DNA from: Phanerodontia chrysosporium
Lineage: Eukaryota; Basidiomycota; Agaricomycetes; Polyporales; Phanerochaetaceae
Assembly: GCA_001910725.1 (NCBI GenBank)
Contig: MJGA01000002.1
Coordinates: forward strand, 868,001-932,000
Length of the DNA stretch: 64,000 nucleotides
Reading direction: 5' to 3'
Shown piece after piece: positions 46,175-56,431 of the stretch (the stretch's first letter is position 1; each line of letters starts with the position of its first letter). The translations under genes were made by a program, and so were the position numbers. The notes under the pieces are model-generated. The model made no database searches. It was not told the origin of the DNA and saw nothing but the letters and a program-made list of their open reading frames with translations.

Positions 46175-46672
46175 TCACCTAATGACGCTGGGAAAAACCT
46201 TCCACCAGGGCTCTGGGTACCGCGCGGACGGCAGCCGCTCGATAGATGATTTCTGTAGTCTGTGTAAAATGGAACGAAGGAGCGGTACCTCGAGTTCAGG
46301 CGACCGGAAGGCTCCGGAAAAGGCAGGGCGTCGTTCGCTAGACTGCGCTCCCTCGGGCTCGCGTTGAGGTGACTTGGAGCCAGTCGAGGCCAGGCGGAAG
46401 AGCGGGGGAGCCATGGCAACAATTTCATTAACCGTCGCTTGCGCTTGAACTCCGGGAAAGACGGATATTGGCCGACGGAGGACGGCGGACATAATTGAGG
46501 GACCGCCACCCGCCAACACAGGGGCGGAATGCAGCGTGCTGGGAGGGCGCAACACGGTGTGTAATGGATGCTTACAGTCGGATCCGGCAGGCATGCATAG
46601 GCTGCTGGACGGCGTCCAGAACGCTGCGCGAGACATGCGCGGGGTCGCAGAGCGGGTAGTAGGCCGAGACAT
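46175..46672 (-). CDS. Hypothetical protein, 166 codons
   Basis: Open frame from the ATG at 46672 (MSRPTTRSATPRMSRAAFW) to 46175; the frame extends further upstream to 46858. A CCAAT word and a CACGTG box lie upstream. A GTAAGC donor near the codon for Asp-Cys (KHPL follows) would switch to another open frame, so the gene may be spliced. Rich in Ser, Pro and Arg; no domain recognised. It could be chance in GC-rich DNA. Confidence 0.28.
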   Translation of the reverse strand: MSRPTTRSATPRMSRAAFWTPSSSLCMPAGSDCKHPLHTVLRPPSTLHSAPVLAGGGPSIMSAVLRRPISVFPGVQAQATVNEIVAMAPPLFRLASTGSKSPQREPEGAQSSERRPAFSGAFRSPELEVPLLRSILHRLQKSSIERLPSARYPEPWWKVFPSVIR

Positions 46673-46858
46673 GGCGAGAAGACAGATGCAAGTCGGAGGG
46701 CGAGGTTGACGACGGAGGACACACTTGGACCCACGTGGCGGCGGGCCAATCGCGGAGGGCGCGATCGCGCGCAACGGGATCTGGCGTCGAGATCGACGAT
46801 ACACTCGCGCGGACGTCGCTTGGAGGCGAAGCTGTGCGCGCTGTCCTGCAACGTGCAC

Positions 46859-47198
46859 GCCCCTCAGGCTTCAGCGAGCTCGCCGTCCTCTAGCGTGGGC
46901 CATGCAGACGCTAGGCCAAAAATGCGCAGGACGGCGAGAGGTTCGGGCCGACTCTGCAGCGTGCGCCAAGGATGTGCAGCGTGTATGGTCACCAGCACGG
47001 CCGTATTTCTAGAACCCCGGCGCGCGTTGACGTTGAGCAGCCAGGACGGGGCCAGATCCTTGGGCAGCGGCGTTCTCGCATGCACCCTCGGCCAGGCCCC
47101 ATCCTCCTCCGCCTTTCCGATCGACGCCAACGACACCACTAGGCCCTACTTATACGACCTGCCCCTCCTTTCTCCCCTCTCCGTTCGTAGGTCTCCCA
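46859..47198. other. Upstream region of P450-2
   Basis: Contains TACTTATACGACC near 47147, a possible TATA-like element about 50 bases before the P450-2 start. No gene. Confidence 0.45.
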
Positions 47199-49515
47199 AT
47201 GGCCTCCAGGCTCCTCGTCCTCCTCGCCGCCCTCGTGCTCTTTGCCCTCCGAGCCTTTGCACGGTTCCGTCGCGCGGTGCACGCCGTCTCGTACGTCTCC
47301 TCAGCTCTCCGCTCTGTTCGACCAGCCTGACTGTCCCAGGAACCACCCTGGCTATCGCACCCTCCTGAACACGCTCGGTCCCATCGAGAACTTCTTTCCC
47401 CGCATCCCCGGCGTGGCCCCGGGCGCGTTCCACATGTGGAAGCGCAAACATCGCGACTTTGAAGAGCATGGCTGGGATGTCATCACATACGTCCGTCTTC
47501 GCCCTCCACACCGCCCCTCCGCTGACCAGACAGCCCCCTCAGGTCGCCGCGTTCATCGGGAGCAGCACTAATTTCTACGTCGCAGACGCGGACGTCATCA
47601 AGGTTCAATTTACCCCTGCCCCCGCTGCATAATCCCGCTGATCTTCATTACAGGAAATCACCACGCACCGCTCGCGCTTTCCGAAACCGATAGAACAGTA
47701 CAAGGTCCTCACCTTCTTTGGCGGCAACATCGTGGCGAGCGAGGGCGAGCACTGGAAGCGCTACCGCAAGATCGCAGCGCCCGCTTTCTCCGAGGTGCGC
47801 CCTCGTGTCCGTCCCCCGTCGACCCTGCATTGCTGAGCGGCTCTGCACAGCGGAACAACAAGCTCGTGTGGGACGAGACGCGCCTCATCATGCAGGACCT
47901 CTTCACGAACGTCTGGGGCGAGCGCGCCGAGATCTACGTCGACCACGCCGTCGACATCACCCTCCCGGTACGCGCGCCTGCACCTGTTTCCTGGCCGTTC
48001 GCTCATCGCAGCCACGACACCCCGACCCCCGGACATTGTGCGACGTAACCTTGCGCCTCTCCGTGATTGCGCCCGCGGCCTCACCCCTGGATCGCCCGCA
48101 TGGGCACACGCCTTGGCTGCGCAGATCGCCCTCTTCGTCATCGGCGTCGCAGGCTTCGGGCGGCGCATCCCGTGGCAGGACGAGGACGTCGTGCCTGCCG
48201 GGCACACGATGACCTTCAAGGCACGTGCCCCCGCATTCCTCCCCGTCTCTCGGCGTCCCGTGCCCCGCTGACGGCTGCCCCACGCGCACAGACCGCGCTG
48301 CACACGGTGTCCGAGAACGTCTTCACGCGGCTGCTGATCCCCGACTGGCTGCTGCGCGCGGCGCCGACAGCGCGCCTCGCGCGCATCCGCGACGCGTTCG
48401 CGGAGCTCGAGCAGTACATGCGCGAGATGATCCGCGCGCGCCGCGAGCGCCCCGCCCGGGAGGAGCGCCACGACCTGTTCAGCAGCCTGCTCGACGCGAG
48501 CAAGGACGCGGACGTGCGGCTGCAGGACTCGGAGTTGATCGGTGCGTGGGCTCGCCCGCGTGTGGGGACGTGGCGTCGGCTGAGTGATGGTGTGCACAGG
48601 GAACATGTTCATCTTCATGCTTGCTGGTGCGTCCCGAAATGGACTCTATCAGGGTGGCATTGACTGGTTTCTACAGGACACGAGGTGCGCAGCCGCGAGC
48701 GTCCGTGCGAGGCGCAGCTGATTGGCCCTCGCAGACGACCGCCCACACGCTCTGCTACATGCTGGCAATGCTGGCGATGCACCCCGAGGTGCAGGACAAG
48801 ATGTACGAGAGCATACGGGCGTGACGCAAAACGGACGCCTGCCCGAGTACGAGGACATGCGGTCGCTCTCGTACTGCGAAGCGTGCGTGCACCTCCTCTG
48901 ATGTCTGGTCCCGCCAGCTAAACGGTGTACACCAGCGTCCTGTACGAGACGCTGCGCATGTTCCCGCCCGTGAACAGCATACCGAAGAGCGTCGCCGAAG
49001 ACACCGCGATCACCATCACCAACGCCGACGGCGAGCGCACGACCGTGCCGATGCCCAAGGGCTCGAGCATCTCGATCCACACGCCGGGCCTGCACTACAA
49101 CCGTACGCCCGCCCCGTCCCGCCCCGCCCCTTTTGCACGCACTCACGCCCCCCGCGCAGCACGCTACTGGCCGGACCCGCACACGTTCCGCCCGGAGCGC
49201 TTCCTGGCGGCGGACTGGCCGCGCGACGCGTTCCTGCCGTTCAGCGCGGGCCCGCGCGCGTGCCTCGGGCGGCGCTTCAGCGAGACGGAGAGCGTCGCGG
49301 CGGCGGCGATGCTCGTGCTGCGCTACCGCATCGCCGTCGCGGACGAGCCGCGCTTCGCGGGCGAGGGCGCGCGCGCGCGCTTCGAGCGCGTCACGGCGAG
49401 TCGCCCGGGTGTGACGATGACGTGCGTGTTTTGCGCCCCCTTGTGGGTTGTGGTGGGGACTGACGAACTGTGCTGCAGGCCGACGCGCGTCCCGCTCGTC
49501 TTCAGGAGACGCTAG
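47199..49515 (+). CDS. Cytochrome P450-2 (tandem pair, upstream)
   Basis: Starts with the anchor MASRLLVLLAALVLFALRAF, then NHPGYRTLLNTLGP, FEEHGWDVITY, FPKPIEQYKVLTFFGGNIVA, WKRYRKIAAPAFSERNNKLV, ALFVIGVAGFGRRIPWQDE, a helical LARIRDAFAELEQYMREMI, GNMFIFMLAGHETTAHTLCY (oxygen-binding Thr), YETLRMFPP (ExxR), RYWPDPHTFRPERFL and the heme loop FSAGPRACLGRRFSE. The end is GVTMT joined by a gtgcgt..gcag intron to PTRVPLVFRRR*. This resembles basidiomycete CYP5150-type enzymes (from memory, not checked). It is ER-bound and works with CPR. One base is missing near 48820-48821, in the loop after MYESIRA, where inserting a G gives VTQNGRLPEYEDM. Confidence 0.9.
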
Positions 49516-50209
49516 TACGGGGGGCGACCGGCCTCCACGCCTTCGCAGCACCAGCGGGACATGGGCGGCAGAGGATGAGCACGCCGCGCTTTGAGGGGCC
49601 GTTCTGCGCATCGCCTGGACACATGCGGCGTTCCTGCACTCCCTGGTTAGATACCCACACACGCCTGTTCCGCATCACTGTATTGCAATCCTGGATTACA
49701 CATTCATGCCGGGCTCCCCCGCGCGGGCGCCTGTGCCAACAGGCCTGGCAGCGTTGTGGCGTAGCGCCGCTTGTGTCTCGCGTTGTGAGCTCTGCTGGAC
49801 GCTGGGCATGCGTGCGCTGGGCAACCAGGCACGCCTGACCACAGCATCGCAGTGCAAGGGAGCAGCACGGCTTCGCGGCGCACGGCCCCGCCCGAGAAGG
49901 CCGACACCGTGGTTCCCAGGGGTCCCATGTGTTCTCAGAGGCCTATGCAGTCGTTGTATCCCCGCGGACATGCTGGGCCTCCTGGGCCATATACGGCACT
50001 GCCGACTTTATTTCCCGTGTGCTTTGGAGCAAACAGGCTCGGCGCCCCGTGGCCCGTCGCCGCACCGTGCTTGGGAAACAGCGTGCCAGCCCGTGCGACC
50101 GGTTGACACACTCGTCCCAGGGCGCAGCTAAAGTGCTTGAGAGCGGCGCGGCGAGGCAACGGGTGCACACCCTGCTCCTCCCTTCTTCCTCGAACTCGCC
50201 CGCCGCCCA
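49516..50209. other. Intergenic between tandem P450s
   Basis: Promoter of P450-3. No gene seen. Confidence 0.5.
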
Positions 50210-52495
50210 ATGCTGCTGATCCTGTGGGCCCTCCTCGCCGCCGTGGTGTACCACGCCGCCGCGCGGCTCGTCCGCCTCCGGAGGCTGCTCGTCAAGATCA
50301 GGTGCGCCCCCGCACGCCCCCACCCGCCCGCCCGTGGCATCCGCCGAGCGTGCGCTGAATCGGCCCACCCGCTAGGTTCCACCCCGGGCAGCGCGCGGCG
50401 ACGAGCATCTACGGCGCCGCGACGTTCCTCTTCCCGTGGCGCATCCCGAACCTCACGCCGGGCGCGAACCTGCTCTTCGACGAGAAGCACGCGCTGCTCG
50501 CGCGCCACGGGCTCGACGTCGTCACGAGCGTGCGTCCGCCCGCGGTTCGTCTGGCCTCCGCGTACTGACCCCGCTGCGCGCGCAGGTCTCGACACACCCG
50601 ATGCGCGCCGTGTTTGTCGTGGCGGACCCGGCAGTCCTGCGGGTGCGTGCGCTGCGTCTTTGAGAGCGACGTGCGCCGAGGTGCTGATGAAATGGCTGCT
50701 GCAAGGACATGGCCGCGGCGCGCTCGAGGTACCCGAAGCCCGTCGAGCTGTACGGCTCGCTCTCCCTGTATGGCCCGAACATCGTCGCGTCGGAGAACGA
50801 CGCGTGGAAGCGATACCGGCGGATCTGCTCTCCCAGCTTCTCCGAGGTGGGTGGCGATGTGGACCTGCGGGTGCGGACAGAGCTGAGAGCGGTAATAGAG
50901 GAACAACAAGCTCGTCTGGGAGGAGACCGTGCGCGTCGTGACCGAGCTGTTTGATACGTGGGAGGGAAGGCAGGAGATCGACATGGAGGACGCGTTGACC
51001 ATGACACTGTCGGTGAGTCCTCCGCACGACTCGCGTTCATGACCGGTCCACCAAGCGCGACAGATTACGCTCTTCGTGATCAGCTCCGCAGGATTCGGAA
51101 GCCATAACATGGAAAGGCGGCGATGAGCGCCCGGAGGGATACGCCATGTCGTTCAAGGTGCGCCCCTGCACAGCCAACCCGTTGCGCGACGACCGACGCT
51201 TTCCGCCTCGCAGGATGTGATCTACCACATGTCGACGGGCGTGTTCATCAAGATCGCGACGCCGCAGTGGCTCCTCAACCTCGGCTTGACCGAGAAGATG
51301 CGCAACACGAACGTGGCGTTCAAAGAGCTAGGCGTAAGTCTGTCCGGTCGCCAGTCTACCAGCGGTCGCCTGATCGGAAGGCCAGATGTACATGTCGGAC
51401 ATGATCCGCGAACGCCGCGAGTCCCAGCAGAGAGAAGACCGAGGTGACCTTTTCAATGGCCTATTAGACGCAGGCGAGGAAGACGAGAAGCTGAAACTCA
51501 CCGACGAAGAGCTGATGGGTAAGCATTCCAAGCTCGTGAGCCTGGGGCCTTCAAGCTGATTCAAATCAGGGAACATCTTCATATTCCTTATCGCAGGTGC
51601 GTTAGAATAGATGTTAGATTGTGTCCTGTGTCACTGACATCAGCGCAGGACACGAAGTGCGTTTGTGGTATAGAACGATGGGCTGCTACTTACTACCAAT
51701 AGACCACGGGACACACTTTGTGCTACGCTTTAGCCCTGCTGGCGTTGTATCCGGACGAGCAGGAGAAGCTATACCAGCACATAAGAACGCTGTGCCCGGC
51801 AGGCGAGCTGCCTGTGTACGATGACCTTCGTAACTACACCTATGCACTTGCGTAAGTACCGAGAGTTATCCCATGTTAATTGAGGCCTAACCTTGTAATT
51901 TCCAGGGTATTATATGAGACCCTCAGAATGTTCCCCTCCGTCGTGGCATCCCCAAGGTCGCATCGGAAGACACATGCGTGCAAACGATGAACGACGCCGG
52001 CCAGCTCGTGGAAGTGTTCATACCCGAAGGCTCCGACATCGTCTTCGACACACCGGGCCTCCACTACAACCGTACGTGCCTCTTACCTGCAGACACGTCC
52101 CAGCCTGAGCCCTCGTCATGTGCAGCGAAATACTGGACTGACCCGTACACGTTCTCGCCTTCCCGCTTCATGGCTCCCGACTGGCCGCGCGACGCGTTCT
52201 TGCCGTTCAGCGGCGGTCCGCGCGCGTGCCTCGGGCGCCGCTTCGCGGAGATCGAGAGCATCGCTGTGCTGGTGCTCTTCGTTTCGCAGTACACGATCCA
52301 CCTGAAGGAGGACCCGAAGTATGCTGGCGAGACGGAGCAGCAGAGGCGGGAGAGGGTGCTGAAGAGCGTTCCTGGTCTGACGTTGACGTAAGTTGACCGA
52401 TTTTGAATTCGCTAGGAGGATGTGGTGTTTCTAACAGACGTCGACGATACAGGCCAACAGGAGTGTCGCTTGTCTTCCGTCGGCGGTCCTACTAG
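50210..52495 (+). CDS. Cytochrome P450-3 (tandem pair, downstream)
   Basis: Paralogue of P450-2 with the same intron plan. MLLILWALLAAVVYHAAARL anchor, FPWRIPNLTPGANLLFDEKH, YPKPVELYGSLSLYGPNIVA, WKRYRRICSPSFSERNNKLV, ITLFVISSAGFGSHN, DVIYHMSTGVFIKIATPQWL, RGDLFNGLLDAGEEDEKLKL, GNIFIFLIAGHE then TTGHTLCYALALLALYPDEQ, YETLRMFPS, FDTPGLHYN, KYWTDPYTFSPSRFM and the heme loop FSGGPRACLGRRFAEIE; it ends PTGVSLVFRRRSY*. One G is missing at 51945-51946: repair gives VVGIPKVASEDTCVQTMNDA in place of a frame that stops early. The sequence is well diverged from P450-2, so substrates may differ. Confidence 0.9.
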
Positions 52496-53823
52496 ATGCG
52501 GTTTAGATGGCATATGAGCGGCAGACGTTTCTGTTCCTCTTCGGATACCAATCGGATGCGACTCAGGACATCTGTTAGCTAGTGACACTTGTTCCCTTTC
52601 CGTGGTAGACGATGCTTAGCATGTCCCAACGTTTGTACAAGTAGAGCTGAGTAGAGTCCAACTTTTTTGCGTGAGAAGTTAGGGTTCAGGAATACAGACC
52701 GGAGATTGCGACGCGGGCATAATGTCACGTGCACCGGATCATTCCGACACAGCCGACCAAGACGCCGGCCATCATGGTATACCGTCGTCCGCCGCCGTAC
52801 TATGGAGCCCACCCGGACAAGTATCACACCTTGCAGACTCTGTCAACCGACTTGTTGTGACTGAGTACTGAGTGGTAGTGCCGCCGGATAGGCCAAGCAT
52901 CTGCATCTGGCACGTACCAGGGCAGGCCCGGGGGAGAGCGCATTTGACCATACATCATGCGTAAGTAGTCACGTCTTCTCTTAAGACAACCGGTGGATTC
53001 GAGAGAGGTAAGCAGACCTAGGACAACCGTAAATGATGTGGTGTACCTCGGTCGCTTACACACAACCTGACTAGCTTTCAGCGCCGTTCTCCAACGGAGA
53101 GGCTCCATCTCACTGCCACCGAAGATCCCTGCGTATGGCTAGGAGCGTGGGGATGTCTGCCATCCCGCTCATACTGCTACCGCGTTGACGTCAACTCTCG
53201 CGGCCCGTGTGGCTCTGGCCCTGGTATTTTCGCCTCCTTAGGAGACTTCCAGGCATGTCTTCCGGTGGCGTTTCCTAGGACCACGGCGTTCGCCAGTGAC
53301 TAGCCCTGCATGTGCAAAGTTCAATCAGGCGCGATAGCCCCCGGCCAGGCACAATAAGCAGAGGCTTACATTTCGCGAACGGCGAAGACTGAGCAGAGCT
53401 CATGCGCTGTACCTGAATGACTCTCAAGCACTCGGCAGGCAAGTCATATACACAGATTGTGTGCGCTATAACTTCTGACTTACCGCACCAGTTTATAGGG
53501 AAGAGCAGTTCTCGAATAGCTCGACAGGCCGTCGATAAAAGCGTCGTGGCTTGGTGGGAACGGATCAAAAATCGCGGCCCCCTCAAGCATGGATTCACAT
53601 GAGCCTGATACACTGCGATAAGCAGCAGATGTACATGTTGTGGCTGCTGCAATAATCAGGAATGCGGCGAACACGTTGGAACCCGGATTGAATGTCCGTC
53701 GCGGAGTACAGTGCTAGCGCGAAGCTGGACCCTTTCCAACATTCCATGTTCAAGTGGAGGTAGGTTATGCTAGCTGAGCTTCTGACATATAGCAAGGCAT
53801 AACCTTCCACGCTACAGAACAGA
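52496..53823. other. Gene-poor stretch
   Basis: A minus-strand frame at 53480-53674 includes a hydrophobic stretch (VFAAFLIIAAATTCTSAAY) but has no ATG. Otherwise nothing recognisable. Confidence 0.45.
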
Positions 53824-53829
53824 TATAAA
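53824..53829 (+). promoter_or_regulatory. TATA box of metacaspase 3
   Basis: TATAAA, 50 bases before the ATG at 53879. Confidence 0.45.
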
Positions 53830-53878
53830 GCTGTATGCAAGCACTTCGACTCGCAGCCGCCTCTTCGTGTCTCCTCGC

Positions 53879-56033
53879 ATGATGGCTAAGAGGGCCTTGC
53901 TCGTGGGCATACGCTACAACACATTTCCAGAGAAGTTCACGCTCACAAGTTCCTACAACGATGTAGTACACGTAAGAAATTTCCTGATTGGTGAGGATTT
54001 TCAGCACTTGAGGAGATTCTTGCAATTCACATTGCCTTTACAGGATCTCTTGGTTTTGCGAGACAGACATTCGCGAAATGAGGGATGATTTTCCTCCTTC
54101 CGATCCCAGATATCCTACAAAGGCAAACATGGTACGTTCTCCCCGAAAACTCGTCTGCCGCCGTGTGAAGATCGTCACCAAACCCTGCGGTAGGAATATG
54201 CCCTAGAAGAGCTGGTCCAGGGTGCAAGGCCTGGTGATCATATGATTTTTCATTGTATGATTACCGCCACATACCTTCGTTGCTCCACTCTAACTTACAG
54301 CAGTCTCTGGTCATGGCTCTCAGCAAACTGATTGGGACGGTGACGAGTTAGATGGGAAAGACGAAGGTACGCAGATTCCCACTATCTTTAAGCCGTGTAC
54401 TGACTTTGAAGAAGCAATCTGGCCTGTGGACGCACTGCTCAAAAGTGACGAGATAGATGTTCTACCGGAGACCATTATACTAGATGATGTCAAGTTTTTC
54501 CGAACTTTGCAGAATAGGGTGTACTCATGTCGGGCTGTTGTCCCTCTAGGATATCAAGAGAATACTCGTCGACAAGGTTGGGAGTGGTGCAAGTCTCGTC
54601 GTAAGTGCCTATGAGCCTTCAGGCTGTTCAAGAGCGGCGCTGATGCTTGTTTGCAGATACTCCTTGATTGCTGCCACTCGGGCACTGGCGCAGGCAAGTG
54701 AATCTTACTCGTATAGCGCTGCGGGATTGACATTATCGCAGATCTTGCCAACGTTTACACCGACCCCCATTGGGATAGTCCGATACCTGCAGGGAAAGTA
54801 GCCATGAGGAAACTCACAAACAGTAAGACATCATCCGCTGTCATGCCTATCATTTTGATGCGCATACAAACTTAACAGAAGGCGTTAGTTCTGGCAAACC
54901 TGTCGTCGTGAGTCGTAACGATGACTCTGCTCTCGAACTGTGCCCTCTTATGCACGACTCCAGGTCTCATGGGCAGCATGCCAAGACCCGCACGTGGCAC
55001 TCAGTTCCAGAGATTCGGGAGGATTTTTTATCAAGGTCCTGGTCACAATTTCGCTTATACTGCGGTCACTGTGCTCACCCGAGACATCCCCCAGGCTTTT
55101 ATTGAGTCATTCAGTACGCATGCTTCGATGTAGTCATGCAGGCCTCATTTGACGAAGCGACGCAGACCACAACCCGAAAGCCACGCACCAGCAGCTCCTG
55201 CATTCCATCAAGTACGCAGCTTCTGTTTACTTTCAGGAGCACCTAACGAACCGTATAGATTGAAGATGTTCGCGGAAGCGGAGGAGCATCTCGAGAAACA
55301 GAAGCCGCATTTGTTGGCTCGTGGACATTGGGGCAAAGTCCAGCGCTGGTTGCGTAACCTTCGCACGGAGCCCGTGTTGGGCATATTGTATGACAAGGTG
55401 TGTCTTGTCTTCTGCTCGCGACATAAGTTTCCGTATATTTCATGTTGACTACGTATCTAGGATGCCATTCTTGACACGCCGGTAGCGACTGTACTCGGCG
55501 CTGCGTGGTTCGTTACCGAAGAACGTGCCTACGCCCACGGCCTCACGGACTACATCCCGAGCCACGATTCCAAGGGCGAGGGGTGGCCTGTTACTGGTAG
55601 CACTGCTGAACGAGGAGCGTACGACTTGGCTCCATCAGTTTATGGCGGTGTCGCACCGGATTACGCTCAACCACCTGCCTTCGGCGGTGGTGCGCCATGT
55701 TTTCCCCAGCCGTCAACATTCGAAGGCCCTTCGATTATGCCGCAGGCGCCACCATTCGTAGACGGGGCCCCGGGTCTTTCGCAAGGTCCCTACTTCCGAG
55801 GTGGAATGCCCAACTTCTCACAGGAGCCGGTATATCAAGGCCCGATGCAAGCGCCCCAATGTCAAGTTGCATTCCCAATCGCCATGCCTACACCTGCACA
55901 AGGGCAGACCTTCAGAGACGATACAGTAGGTCACACGCAGGCGCCGCCCAGTGAAGGGATTTGGCAAGGTACGGTTTACGGGGCGGCAGATAACACGAGA
56001 GGAGATTACGGACAAGGCTCTGGCTGGTACTGA
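53879..56033 (+). CDS. Metacaspase 3 with long C-terminal Pro/Gly/Gln-rich tail
   Basis: Starts MMAKRALLVGIRYNTFPEKF, then SYNDVVHVRNFLIG, DIREMRDDFPPSDPRYPTKA, EYALEELVQGARPGDHMIFH, F-SGHGSQQTDWDGDELDGK (catalytic His codon 54312-54314), AIWPVDALLKSDEIDVLPET, IKRILVDKVGSGASLV, ILLDCCHSGTGA (54666-54683), DLANVYTDPHWDS, VSWAACQDPHVALSSRDSGG, AFIESFNHNPKATHQQLLHS and LRTEPVLGILYDK. The last exon reads DAILDTPVATVLGAAW like the ends of its paralogues but continues about 180 residues further, rich in Pro, Gly, Gln and Tyr (YGGVAPDYAQPPAFGG, GAPGLSQGPYFRGGMPNFSQ). The intron after the Cys exon is GC-AG (54694-54741). One T is missing at the TTTT run 54054-54057. Confidence 0.89.
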
Positions 56034-56431
56034 ACAGGAATGAGGATGCAGATTTTCTTTTTGCGAGAGCCGTTCAATACTCATATATCGCGACAGAGAT
56101 TATATTAATCTGATTCAGCAATACATCGAATGTCCTGTATCTATCTCAGCCCTCGCATTGATTGAGACCTCTGTGTCCATATGGAGGAATAAGCAACAGA
56201 GTCGAGAGGACGTCACTCTACATGTCGGTGCAGAGTCACATCGACGGACATTAGATGGTAGAGTCCCAATGCCCTCGCAGCTTCATGAGTCGTGGAACAC
56301 AAGGGTACAGGACTCAGGCTGCACGTTTGATCATGCTGATTCGCTATCGAAATTCCGTGAGGGAAATTGCATGAGGAGAGCTATAGCTACATGGTTGTTC
56401 GAATAAATAAGTGCGGATAGATGTATGTTGC
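56034..56431. other. Intergenic between convergent metacaspases 3 and 4
   Basis: No gene seen. Confidence 0.5.

Noticed and set aside
53480..53674. Frame with a signal-peptide-like stretch VFAAFLIIAAATTC
   Set aside because: No ATG start; an upstream stop lies close by; no splice acceptor with supporting exon.
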